From NCBI GenBank assembly GCA_023014485.1, contig JAJOZX010003304.1:42501-106500 (forward strand): a DNA stretch of 64,000 nt, written 5' to 3'. The notes under the pieces were generated by a model. That model saw nothing but the letters and a program-made list of their open reading frames with translations. It had not been told where the DNA came from and did not search any database. This document shows positions 33,174 through 43,473 of this stretch, piece after piece. Position 1 is the first letter of the stretch, and every line of letters starts with the position of its first letter. The position numbers were made by a program, and so were the translations under genes. This stretch comes from Bathynomus jamesi (taxonomy: Eukaryota > Arthropoda > Malacostraca > Isopoda > Cirolanidae).

Positions 33174-34000
33174 ATATATTTTATCTGTAATGAAAGAAAT
33201 TGACATCTTAAGATAGTTGTAATAATTCTATACTACTATTATTACCAAGTTAGTGTACTATTACACTGACTAGCATTAATGATAATAATAATAAATGTAT
33301 ACACATAACCTATGTCCCCCTTTCGACGCGTCCCGAATCCAAACAACCCCCACCCGACTCCCTTTAAATGGGGACTTTTTAAACCGTCGCAATTCGGCGG
33401 AGAAGCGAATATTCACTGCATTAATTCAATTACGTCAGATGACACGAACAGAATTCAACTTTTGAAGTATGGACGCGCCGAACCGGTTTTTCCCCTCCCC
33501 CGTTTCTCTTCTCTACTCGCCCCTGGCACCTCCAGAACCTAAATAAAAGAAAGGGGTTCTAAAGGGGTTCAGCGCCAGCTCTAAAGGGGTCCCTTTTCCC
33601 CTTTTTTTCTGTAAAAATGGAACTCTCTAATTCTACCTCTTCCATTTTCTCTAAGAGGGAGAAGATATATTTGAACCTTTTAGGCTCCCCCTTTTTTTTT
33701 CCCCCTTTTTTTTTTAGGGCCGGTCTCATTTACCCTTACTTCCCCTCGTCTGAGACGGTGAAACGAGAAGAGAGGACAACTTCATCTTGTAATCTCCCTC
33801 TTTTTCCTTTTTCCCCTCGTCATTCTCTAATTTCCCCTCCGATACAGGTTACCATGGAAACCGAGTGAAAGGAGACAGCAAGATACGTGAATCGAGTGAA
33901 AAAGAAATTAGCAATAGTAGAGTTTACGTTCAGAGGGGAGAGAGAGAGAGGAAAATATGAAAAGGTTTGAATTCAACATCATACACACCCACACACATAA
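33173..34000. other. No gene; pyrimidine-rich
   Basis: The C/T-rich stretch from 33470 to 33860 gives open frames (for example 33617-33868) that look compositional. AAAGGGGTTC is repeated near 33555-33590. Nothing recognisable. Confidence 0.5.
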
Positions 34001-34002
34001 TA

Positions 34003-34082
34003 CAGGGTGTCACAGAAATCGCGCTTCACAAATTCAGGTCATCCGCACCTAAAAAATTGCGCGCGACTTCTGAGACACCCTG
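34003..34082. mobile_element. Very short mariner-type MITE
   Basis: CAGGGTGTCACAGAAATCGC on the left and GCGCGACTTCTGAGACACCCTG at the right are imperfect inverted repeats flanked by TA/TG. About 80 bp in all. Confidence 0.6.
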
Positions 34083-34283
34083 TGTGTGTATATATTGTTA
34101 AATGTAATTATTTAATAGCATAAGAAAAGAAAATACCGAAAAGGAAATGAAAAAGGTAGAAAAAGTAATTACTTTTCTTTTTTTCTTTTTTTTCAAAAGA
34201 AATGTAAAAGTTATTTATTTGGTTTCACTCAAGATTTTGGCTCATATTGTCTAGTTTTCATGCAACAAAATCCCTATTAGCTG

Positions 34284-34304
34284 CGCGCGCACACACACAC
34301 ACAC

Positions 34305-34335
<31 letters not shown>
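34284..34335. repeat. (AC)n microsatellite
   Basis: AC repeat with one AAC interruption, preceded by GC alternation. Confidence 0.95.
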
Positions 34336-34337
<2 letters not shown>

Positions 34338-34351
34338 TCTTTACTTAAATT

Positions 34352-34420
34352 CTGTCCATAAATTATCTTTATAAATTCAATTGAAATTGAATTGAATTTG
34401 TAAAAATAATGGCCACCCTG
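34352..34420. mobile_element. Mini-MITE, mariner-type ends
   Basis: CTGTCCATAAATTATCTTTA and, on the right, the complement of CAGGGTGGCCATTATTTTTAC, followed by TA. It shares its ends with the 66-bp element at 39789. Confidence 0.6.
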
Positions 34421-34423
34421 TAT

Positions 34424-34426
<3 letters not shown>

Positions 34427-34484
<58 letters not shown>

Positions 34485-34485
34485 G
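34427..34485. repeat. (GT)n-(GA)n microsatellite
   Basis: GT repeat running into GA repeat. Confidence 0.95.
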
Positions 34486-34759
34486 GCATTTGTTATGTTA
34501 TTCATAGTGTTTTTATACTGTATTTATTTTAATATTATACGGAATTAAATAAAATATATCAATTTAAAGATAGAGAGATAATATTGAGGATTTATATAAA
34601 TAGAAGGTTTGAAATTGTTATAAATATTTCAAGTTGTTTTCGTTCGTTCATTTTAGTTCTGTTCCCATTTTGTATTTAAGTATTTACATCTTAACATTAT
34701 CGCAAATATAAACTTAATTTATGTATTAAACGTAAACGCATTAAAAGATAAAAACTGAA

Positions 34760-34820
<61 letters not shown>

Positions 34821-35015
34821 GTATGTATGTATGTATAGTAATTCTACTAATAACAATACTATATAAAGATATGAAAAGTTAGATTCAAGTGAACAAGAAT
34901 TGTTGTTTTGAAAGCAAACGAAAATATGACATCTTTCTTCTTAAAAATCTACAGAAATCTGAAGAAAGTTTTGATATTACGAAGTTTTCAAATATAAACA
35001 AAGAGTTTGGGAAAC

Positions 35016-35019
<4 letters not shown>
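34486..35019. other. No gene; CT microsatellite inside
   Basis: AT-rich, with a CT repeat at 34761-34816. The short frame at 34889-35122 has no recognisable domain. Confidence 0.5.
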
Positions 35020-35054
<35 letters not shown>

Positions 35055-35066
35055 AATGTCATATAG

Positions 35067-35292
35067 TAGCGTTTCCCAAACTATGGGTGAATTACCCCAT
35101 TGGGGTAATTTGGTTTTTTTAGTGAGGTAATTTGGTACTCTGTGAATACTTCTAAAGTACAGAAAGTGCATTAATGAACGACATGGCAACACTGGGACTA
35201 GCTTTATGTGTGGGGTACAGGTACGGTGGGAGTCATTATGAAGGTATCCATGTGAGAATTGGGTAATGACTCAACAACTTTGGGGATCACTG
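35067..35292. mobile_element. hAT MITE with perfect 8-bp duplication
   Basis: Starts TAGCGTTTCCCAAACTATGG and ends CAACTTTGGGGATCACTG, imperfect terminal repeats of a common hAT type. TCATATAG flanks both sides (35059-35066 and 35293-35300). 226 bp, with no coding. Confidence 0.85.
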
Positions 35293-35304
35293 TCATATAG
35301 GAAC

Positions 35305-35390
35305 ACGCACGATTTTTCATGATGAAACAATCGTCCCCACCAGGGTTCGAACCCACCAAAGGTGAGGGCACTAACGATTTTTTCTTATAT
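35305..35390 (-). repeat. tRNA-like fragment
   Basis: Contains AGGGTTCGAACCCACC, a palindromic B-box-like sequence, and GGCACTAACGATT. Probably a decayed SINE head. It cannot fold as a full tRNA from what I can see. Confidence 0.35.
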
Positions 35391-35413
35391 ATGAGTATAA
35401 TCTTGGTTAATCA

Positions 35414-35671
35414 TGGTTTTGCTTCTGCCCGAATTGTTCATTCTGACGAAAGTCAAGCTTGTCACTACACCTTAGACCGACAGTTTAATGTTTAACTATG
35501 CCCCACCAGCAGCCCAGCGTCCTAACCACTAGCCTAACCAAGGTACCCATTTATCTACCAACCAATTTTATTGTGCAGAAGGATGAACAGCTGAGTTTTG
35601 CTACGCATTGGGTCTGGATCCTGGGGGCCGATGGATTCGTAGTCAGCGACGCTAACCACTAGACCACCGAG
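35414..35671 (-). mobile_element. SINE-A, diverged copy
   Basis: Both tRNA-like units and the body are present, but the copy is more mutated than the others: the second B box is lost in TTTAATGTTTAACTATGCC and the first reads TCTGGATCC. Older than the copies at 1773 and 8208. Confidence 0.75.
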
Positions 35672-36665
35672 TGTTGTGTTGTGGGTAAAACTCGCTTTGC
35701 CAGACTTTTCGGGTAAAATTTATAGGAATTTTGGGTATTTTTTTCAATTAATAACTACATTTTCGAGGATTTGAAATTAATGTCAGACGAAAAACAAAAC
35801 TGATGAGGAGAGAGAACTCGCCTCTGGTGGAACCAACATCTCCTCAGATGTTTTATATGAATTGCGATACAGCTCGAGAAATACGCTGAGCCCTTGTATG
35901 AATATTGTGTACCTGTTTTTAAGAAGTTAAATCGTAGTTAAAATCGTTTTATATATTGGTCTAATTAATTTAACTTTCTTAGGGTAAATTTTTAACTGTA
36001 AATATTGGTTTATTTTTCATACAAGTTGCCAACGACGTTTCCAACATTTCTTTTACAAAATCGCTCTTTTCTCAGGAAATTTTGGAAGCTACTGTATTAA
36101 ATAGGTTATATTAATAATAGCAATTCCGATCTGTGGATCTTAAATTAAATGTTAAATTAACGTAATTTGTTAGTATTAATATTTATTTAAGAAAAATTTA
36201 AATTTCTGCTTTTTTACATACAATTTGTCTCCTTTTAACAACGGTTTACATCCTTTTTTTTTGTAAATTGTAAGCGGGGAGTAAAAGTAGCGTTGATGTT
36301 TGACCCATTCAGAAATCCCGTTATATGTACAGTATGTGTGCGCGCGCGCGTAGGCAACTGGGCATAAGCGATGTCGAGTGTATGATAATTCAGATGCAGT
36401 GTGGTATTTTTTTTGAGGTAACGCTTTTCATACCTCGAAACACTAAAAGATGTATATAAAAAAAAATCAAGAAATATTTTTAGTCTGAAAAAAATGTGTT
36501 GGTCCTGATTAGGTTAGGTTACGCTAGGTTAGGTGAGGTTAGGGTAGATTAGCTAGTACCTCACAATTTAATAACTTAACAGAAACCACCCTTCGAGCCC
36601 TCAATTGCGTTCAAAACACTTATCACGCCCTTCTCGGTTCGATGACACTAATTAGGTTTGATTAA
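35672..36665. other. No gene recognised
   Basis: AT-rich. Includes a short GC alternation (36338-36350) and TTAGG-like tracts at about 36508-36545. No element ends were found. Confidence 0.5.
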
Positions 36666-36726
36666 TGTATTTATATATATATATATATATATGTGGGTGT
36701 GGGTGTATGTATATTATATAATATAA

Positions 36727-36775
<49 letters not shown>

Positions 36776-36820
36776 AGTATTTAAAAAAATCGATACCTGG
36801 CTTACGTGGAGATGCGCACA

Positions 36821-36869
<49 letters not shown>

Positions 36870-36870
36870 T
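36666..36870. repeat. AT, GT and GA microsatellites
   Basis: Two AT repeats (36672-36690, 36736-36772) and a GT-GA compound (36822-36867). Confidence 0.9.
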
Positions 36871-37660
36871 GCGTGCCTCCGTGTTTTAAAATTAATGAAG
36901 CTAGCTCTTTATCTGCTTCTAAACAAACAGAATCAAATCTGAGAAATGTTTATTTTTTTCAATTTTCAATAAAAAAAAAATGAACGAATTAAAAAATATC
37001 GTCGTAAAGTCTTTTTGAAGTTTGCTTCGTGTCATTACCCTTTTAGCTCTGTCACTTTGCTGATTTTATTCTGACTAATGCCAGACGATTTTACTCAATG
37101 TGTCGGAAAGGTGACATCGAATACTTAACGGTTTTATTATTTTGTTCATAAGTATCTACTAATATTTGATGGTAGACACCATCTTTTATGTCTGCCAAAA
37201 CAATATATCTCTGTTTACTTGTTTAGGAAACAGTGAGATATTAGATAAAACTTATTATAAATTATATTACATAATAATGTTGGCCCCGTGTTTGCACGGA
37301 TGTGAAACTTCAGGATATGTTATTAATATACGAGTATATTATAAACAATACTGAAAGAAAGATATAATACCACAATTTACGATACTAAGTGTTTTGCATA
37401 ATGTGTGTACACAACTATACACGCTTCTCTCTCTCTCTCTCTCTACTATATATAACCTTAGCCATAAATATTAGGCACTTTATATTATTGTCCATATAAA
37501 GTAAATATATAGGATCACGAAAGATTAATGTCTTGTTGTGCTTATGAAAAAAGTTTAATATTTTATATACGTTCCATTAGTGCGAATCGCTACTACGACG
37601 TTTCTGGGCATACTGTCGACAAGTTACTTACAATAAATAGAGTTTGGAGTTGTTTAGCCA
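36871..37660. other. No gene recognised
   Basis: AT-rich, with a short CT repeat at 37424-37445. No coding was recognised. Confidence 0.5.
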
Positions 37661-37679
37661 TGATATGACGACAGAGGAT

Positions 37680-37815
37680 GCCTACAGCTTTTTGTGCGAT
37701 CTGAACCACTAGTCGACCAAGGGAGACCCAAAGAGGAAATTTAATCACTGAAAGTCGAAGTCGAGATTCGAACCCGTGCAGCATCTTCATATTAACGGTT
37801 CGATGCTCTATCCTA
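37680..37815 (-). repeat. tRNA-like SINE fragment
   Basis: Minus-strand reading has GGATAGAGCATCGAACCG (A-box like) and GGGTTCGAATCTCG (B box) at tRNA-like spacing, followed by unrelated sequence. It looks like a tRNA-derived repeat because the acceptor stem does not close. Confidence 0.4.
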
Positions 37816-38211
37816 GGAGGTAGGTGTTTACAAATCCCAGTCCAGTCCCATTTTTTGCATTAGCTTCGAGGGTAGATCATTCGTTGGTGAACATTTACTT
37901 CTTGACACTTTTGTCCAACACTGCCCATATGTACCGTGTCCCTCCAAACAGTAGCCACTTTTTTCACCAGGCCAACAAAACCACAATTCTAAGGATAACT
38001 AAATGAAACCAGAATCGTATTAAACTCTTTATATCGTCCTTAAAATGAGAGTTAGTTTATTTAAATCGAATGAGTAGTCTCTCTACAAATTCAAGGTGAT
38101 TTGACCACACACCAAGTTTTTCGCAACAGCGACTTGACTAAGAATTTAGGTGGGGAGATTAATCTGTACTCTCCCCTCAGTTGGTTCTGTAGATTTTTGT
38201 CACTTTTATAG

Positions 38212-38438
38212 CAGAGCTGGGCACTTGCGGTTTTTTGCCCGTTTTTTTGCGGTACTGCGGTACTACTACCGCACTACCAAACCGGTACCGCATAACGCAG
38301 TACCGCAAAGGATCGCTGAAAGTACAGCAGTACCGCTACCGCATTCAAATTTCCCGCGGTACTTTCCGCGGTACCGACCAACACGGTAGTACCGCAGTAC
38401 CGCAGTACCGCAAAAAAAAACGCAAGTGCCCAGCTCTG
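38212..38438. mobile_element. hAT MITE packed with CGGTAC motifs
   Basis: Terminal repeats CAGAGCTGGGCACTTGCGG and its complement, a hAT-type end. Flanks TTTTATAG and ATTTATAG resemble an 8-bp duplication. Inside, GCGGTACTGCGGTAC and CGGTACCG-type units recur in both orientations, likely binding repeats. Much more GC-rich than its surroundings. Confidence 0.75.
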
Positions 38439-38693
38439 TATTTATAGTAACAAACTACTTATCTTTATCTAAAAAAAATAAGATAGAGCCCTTAGCATTT
38501 AATATTATCCTCGTTAAATGGGATCACCTTAAAAAAAATGCTTTTAATAACTTATCTTTTTCCTGACAAAGCATTAGCAACTAGTTTTTAAAGTATTTTA
38601 CAATCTGTAATCTCCTGAAATGTTGTTTTTAGTGAGGACTAATCACTGCTAGTACATTTCCACTGTATTTTGTCCCTTGTATATATTTCGGAT

Positions 38694-38884
38694 CAATGAA
38701 AGAGAGCCACCCCCAGCCTTCTTTAGTTTTATAAGGCTAACTAACGAAAATATAACGACCTAACCTAACCACTCGTCAAGGGCGTACAGTTGACCTAACG
38801 ATTGGTTAGGTTAGGTCGTGATATTTTCGTTAGTTAGCCTCGTAAAGCTAACTAAAGGCTGGGGGTGGCTTTCTTTCATTGATC
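38694..38884. mobile_element. TTAGG foldback element
   Basis: Long inverted repeat: GATCAATGAAAGAGAGCCAC, CCCCAGCCTT, AAGGCTAACTAACGAAAATAT and ACGACCTAACCTAACC on the left with complements on the right. The centre holds CGTCAAGGGCGTACAGTTGAC, shared with the Helitron block at 32509 and the foldback at 49370. No coding. Confidence 0.75.
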
Positions 38885-38939
38885 CTATATTTCAAGTCCA
38901 AAGTTATTTGGGTACCCAATATATTTGGCCAAAGCTATA

Positions 38940-39138
38940 TATGTTACGCGTAATGTGAATAATTGACAAATGTTGACGTTACGCAAGATATTGCCTAATG
39001 TTAACATCAGAACTTTGCCGTTGGTTTGGTGTTTTTCTGAGGGGTTTTTTTTTTTTTCAGAAAAACGCCTAACCTAATTTAACCTAACCTAAGGCAAAGT
39101 TCTAATGTGCACATTAGGCAATTATCCACATTACGCGT

Positions 39139-39145
<7 letters not shown>
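38940..39145. mobile_element. Foldback with GTTACGCGTAA ends
   Basis: Left GTTACGCGTAATGTGAATAA, right TTATCCACATTACGCGTAAC. Inner inverted parts include TTGCCTAATGT, AGAACTTTGCC and their complements. The middle has CCTAA units (39067-39092) and a T run. Another TTAGG-bearing palindrome, with different ends. Confidence 0.65.
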
Positions 39146-39170
<25 letters not shown>

Positions 39171-39173
<3 letters not shown>

Positions 39174-39650
39174 TTACAAAATATTCTGCAAAATGAAATA
39201 CCAAACAGTTATAGGATTACATCTCAAATAAATCAGATTTTCACCATTTAATTTAAGTGAAAATTAAACTGTACGTTTTTCTTTCTCTCTCTCACACTTT
39301 TGCCAACACAAACAAACGAGAAGACTCTCGTAAAATCAATATAAACTAAGTATAAATAAATTCAATGTCAACAGGAATAGAAATTTTATATATATACAGT
39401 ATATATATATATATGACTAAGAAATAGGTTTGTCAATATATAATATATACGTCTCGGTTTAGACCCCAATTTTTGTCTTTTAAAACGGGCCCAAACTGAG
39501 AAGAAGAAGACCCGAACAAAGTTTACATTTTAATAAATATGGTATATCCCCTGGGATCCCTTGGGATCCCTTGGAATTCCTATATATAGTTTTTTATTTC
39601 GGAATATACAAATATTTTTATCAAGAATTTTGTATTCAAGAACGCATTTC
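39171..39650. other. No gene recognised
   Basis: AT-rich. GGGATCCCTTGGGATCCCTTGG is a short direct repeat near 39551-39573. Nothing else recognised. Confidence 0.5.
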
Positions 39651-39658
39651 TCAGTCTC

Positions 39659-39740
39659 TCGAGAATTTGGTTGGTCCGTCGGTAAAAATGTTTGGTTGGT
39701 CCGTCGGTAAAAATGTTTGGTTGGTCCGTCGGTAAAAATG
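39659..39740. repeat. 25-bp tandem repeat, three copies
   Basis: The unit TTTGGTTGGTCCGTCGGTAA plus AAATG occurs three times without gaps. There are no spacers, so it is not a CRISPR. Confidence 0.9.
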
Positions 39741-39788
39741 TTTCGCTTTGAAGAAAAGTCACACCGCTATAATTACTTTTAAATTATA

Positions 39789-39854
39789 CAGGGTGACCAT
39801 AAATTATCTTTACAAATTAAATTTAATTTGTAAAGATAATTCATCGACAGTCTG
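39789..39854. mobile_element. 66-bp mini-MITE
   Basis: CAGGGTGACCATAAATTATC on the left and the complement CAGACTGTCGATGAATTATC on the right, with TA on both sides. An almost perfect hairpin, related to the copy at 34352. Confidence 0.7.
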
Positions 39855-39971
39855 TAGTAGTATTTTTCATTTTAATATTATTAAAAAAACAAAAATTAAA
39901 TTTGTTAGTTATTGAAGATAAATTGATTAGAAGATAGAACTCTTTTTTTTTTTATCACAGTAATACATGTA

Positions 39972-40335
39972 GGAGGAGAATGTAGACACCAAACGACCAG
40001 GGAAGTACTCCGGGGTGAGGGACGTTAGGCAGTAGACAGGGAATGCTGGAACTCCCGTTTCTCGTGTCACTGTCCCCTTTAGCTAATCTTTTTCCGTGTC
40101 TCATCTACCCTGTGAACAGTCCAGCATGCTCTCAAACACACACGCACACACACACACTACTTCTATTCCTCACTATACATACATGCATTTTACATACTAC
40201 ACAATCTTTTCAAAATATATACAAAGAAAAACTGGCATTGTTGAGCCTTGGAGATTTTGTTTTCGGCTCTTTCTTGTATGGAGGGGGTCACTTTTGCGGG
40301 CGCTCGCCCTCGGTCCCTCCCTACATATATAAATT
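39972..40335 (+). mobile_element. Interspersed repeat with LINE-4-like tail, copy 1
   Basis: Shares about 360 bases with 49863-50222: TGTAGACACCAA at the start, CTGGAACTCCCGTTTCTCGT and CCGTGTCTCATCTACCCTGT in the body, a CA repeat, then CTTGGAGA, TTTTCGGCTCT and the hairpin GGGCGCTCGCCC near the end. The last 110 bases resemble the 3' ends of LINE-4 at 11700 and 16970. Either a SINE using a LINE tail or a truncated LINE. No clear tRNA head. Confidence 0.6.
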
Positions 40336-40460
40336 ATACATACATACTTTTTTATAAGTAATTATTTCCATAAAAGGTAGCTCTCCTTGCTTCATATTTG
40401 ACGGTTCCCAAGAAATAGTATTTGAAATTCTACCTCCTTTATATTGAAAAATTCTCTATT

Positions 40461-40525
40461 CTATCTCTCTTCTCTCTCTACTATCTCTCTTCTCTCTCTA
40501 CTATCTCTCTTCTCTCTCTACTATC
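40461..40525. repeat. 20-bp CT-rich tandem repeat
   Basis: CTATCTCTCTTCTCTCTCTA occurs three times directly before LINE-1 copy 2. Similar CT-rich wording (AGTATCTATTCTT) follows the element's coding end at 43140. Confidence 0.85.
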
Positions 40526-43139
40526 TATTCTTTTCGACACGTTGAGTCCGGTTGACTGCCAGTTCCGGTCGGAACGGGAGCTGCTTGGCGTTGATCTGAA
40601 CGTGGGAGGGACGAACTATAGGTTAATCTTGGTGTACAGACCTCCGCATCTTCTCCTTGAGGAGGATACAGCCCTGTACACCGAACTCCGTAGCCTGCTA
40701 GGGGATCGGGTGTGTGTAGTTTTAGGAGACTTCAACTGTCGCGGCATAAAGTGGGAAGACAGGACTGCTGATGCTGAAGGGAGGAGGCTAGTTGACTTTG
40801 CTGATGAGAACTTCCTCACTCAGTGGGTCAATGACCCTACACGAGGCGTATTCACGACCGAAGACAACCTCGTCACTGGCCTCACCGTTGACGAATCGTT
40901 GGGCAGGAGTGATCACGGTCTGATTAGGTTCCGTGTGTACGTCCCTCGGGTGAAGCGTAGTAACTCGAGAGGCAGTAAGTTCGATCTACGGCGGGCGGAC
41001 TTTGTTAGCCTCCGGGATAGCGTAGGTGAGATGGGGTTAGAGGTCGGCGGCGATGTTGAGGGAGTGTGGAGTGCATTCCGGGACGAGTTTATGGTGCTGC
41101 AGTCTGCTGCCATACCCTCAAAACCGGTCACCCCTGCTTCAACGCAGCCTAAGTGGTTCAATCGTGACATCGCTTCGGCTATCCGAAATAGGAAAGTAGC
41201 GTATAGGAGGGCGAAGGCCAATCGTTCCCACGAGAACACTGAAGCGTATGTCCGCCTGTGTAGGGAAGTGAAGGCAAAGGTTAGGCTAGCGAAACGTAAC
41301 GAAGAACTACGGGTGGCAAGCCTCTGCAAGGGGAACCCTAAGGAGTTCTTCAGTTATGTTAATAGTAGAAAGCCCATTAGAAGCGGCGTTCTGCGGACCT
41401 CCGACGCGGACATCGCTAATGTGCTTAATGAGTACTTTGCGGGAGTGTTCACCAAGGAGGACACCCGCATCATCCCAGAGCCAGGCGTGAGGCACGAAGG
41501 TGCTGGCCTGGATAATGTTCGATGTATCGCGACAGTCGTTGCCGATAGAATAGACAAACTGAGCGCGTTTAAGGCTCCTGGGCCAGACCAGTTTCTCTCC
41601 AGTGTTGCGGGAGGTGCGCGACCAGGTGGCTCCCCACCTGGCTACAGTCTTCAACAAATCGTTGGAGACGGGCCAGGTACCTGGTGACTGGAGGGAAGCC
41701 AACGTGACCCCTATCTTTAAGAAAGGGGATCACGAAAGTCCAGGGAACTATCGTCCCATTAGTCTCACTTCAGTTGTAGGTAAATTATTAGAGGTGATAA
41801 TAGCGGATAGGATCGTTAACCATTTGGATTCCTACAAGCTGCTTGGGGACTCCCAACATGGGTTTAGACGGCATAGGTCGTGTCTCACCAACTTGCTCGA
41901 GTTTTTCCACGTCATGTTGAGTGAGTATGATAAGAGTAGGGCGATTGATATACTTTATCTCGACTTTCAGAAAGCCTTGGATAAGGTACCTCACTGCCGG
42001 CTAATGGCGAAAGTGCGCAAGCTGGGTATCGGTGGGGAAGTAGGTAGGTGGATTGAAAACTGGCTGAAGAATAGGCGGCAGAGGGTTGTAATTAAAGGGG
42101 CTAGTTCGGGTTGGGCCTCGGTCACTAGCGGGGTTCCTCAGGGTTCCGTTTTGGGGCCGCCGCTGTTTATCATTTACATAAATGATATCGACGGTGGCAT
42201 CGTCAGTCGGATCGCCAAATTCGCTGATGACACGAAGCTTGGGGCCAATGTTGGGACGCCGGAGGCGATCGAGCAATTGCGTGCGCGGACCTATGCAGGA
42301 TAGGAGAGTGGTCCGAAAAATGGCAAGTGGCGTTTAACTTGGGTAAATGCAAGGTGATGCACATTGGCTACGCCAATCCCAAGTCGGACTACTCGATGTT
42401 GGGGAGTAATATCGAGGTGACTGATTAGGAAAAGGACTTGGGTGTGCTAATTAGCAGCCACCTTAAGTTTACCAAACAGTGCGTAGAGGTGGAAAAGAAA
42501 GCCCAGAAGCTGTTGGGTTATATCAGGAGGCAATTTCGATTTCAGAACAAGGAGATTGTGCTCTCTCTGTACAATTCCCTGGTTCAACCGCACCTGGAGT
42601 ATGCTGTGCAGTTCTGGTCGCCCACCCTCGGGAAAGATATTGAGAGGCTGGAGCGAGTGCAGGCGAGGGCCACAAAGTTAATCCCTTCCGTTAGGCATAT
42701 GGGCTACAATCGACGGTTACGCGCCCTGAACTTGTTTTCGCTGCAAACTCGGAGGCTGCGCGGTCAACTGATCGAGGTTTTCAAGCTCTTACGCGGGTTC
42801 AACGATGTCGATTTTAGAAGCATGTTTAGTTTAAATGATAAACCCAACTTGCAACAATGGTTGGAAGTTGGATTTGAAACGGTTTCGGACTAGTGTGCGT
42901 GGGACTTACTTTACGTATAAGATCTGTGACACGTGGAACAAATTACCTTCAGAAGTTGTGAACAGTTCCTCTGTGGATCATTTCAAGAAAAGGTTAGACA
43001 AAATCTTGCACACTATTTGAGGGTGTAGAAAATTTTCCCTGGCGCTGTTGCCATTGGTACCTCCTCGGTATGGGCCGCAAGGCCTTTTGAGGTACTTCTT
43101 TTCCTTGTAACTCCTTGTAACTCTAGTATCTATTTTTCT
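40526..43139 (+). pseudogene. LINE-1 copy 2: endonuclease and reverse transcriptase, nearly intact
   Basis: A CR1/Jockey-type non-LTR retrotransposon, 5' truncated inside its apurinic-type endonuclease. The first frame (to 41687) keeps LILVYRPPH, VVLGDFNCRGIKWED and the catalytic GRSDHGLIRF. The next frame (41602-42303) has the reverse transcriptase: DWREANVTPIFKKGDHESPG, NYRPISLTSV, LYLDFQKALDKVPH, VPQGSVLGPPL and FADDTKLG with both aspartates. A C-terminal domain follows (LEYAVQFWSPTLGKDIERLE, RVQARATKLIPS) and ends near 43020 with HFKKRLDKILHTI. Defects seen against copy 1: two bases missing near 41603, two extra near 42292, TTG changed to the stop TAG near 42427, one extra A near 42843. 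Copy 1 at 13970 lacks the first 470 bases or so. It would copy its RNA into DNA at a nick if intact. Confidence 0.88.
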
Positions 43140-43140
43140 C

Positions 43141-43156
43141 TCTCTCTAGTATCTAT

Positions 43157-43220
<64 letters not shown>
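43141..43220. repeat. CT-rich microsatellite
   Basis: CTCTCT with TCTAGTATCTATT interruptions. It ends at the hAT insertion and continues after it at 46060, so it was one tract before the insertion. Confidence 0.9.
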
Positions 43221-43222
<2 letters not shown>

Positions 43223-43473
43223 GTGGCGTTCGATCCATGGAAGCATTGCTTCCCCACTTAAATGATTAGAAGCGCTGTTAAACAGTATTAATGACGATAA
43301 AAGTATGATAAATTATCACTAGGCTATACTCCTTTCAAATATTTTCTTAATAAAAAAGCTCGAAATCCAAATCAGTGCATTGAAAAAGGAGGGGGAGAGC
43401 AATAATTTTGTTGCGTCGAGACGGGTGCCAGTGGAAGCAACCTTGAGAATTTTCTTTTGTATGACTTACTATA

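Noticed and set aside
35795..35880. Hammerhead motif beginning CTGATGAGGAG
   Set aside because: CTGATGAG is followed by a possible stem but no GAAA follows at the right place, so the core is incomplete.
39659..39740. Possible CRISPR-like array
   Set aside because: The 25-bp units are contiguous with no spacers, and the host is eukaryotic. The same applies to the tandem units at 49085-49250 and 40461-40525.
40422..41687. A 421-codon host gene
   Set aside because: The frame is the endonuclease part of LINE-1 copy 2. Its first 30 codons are translation of the CT-rich tandem repeat.
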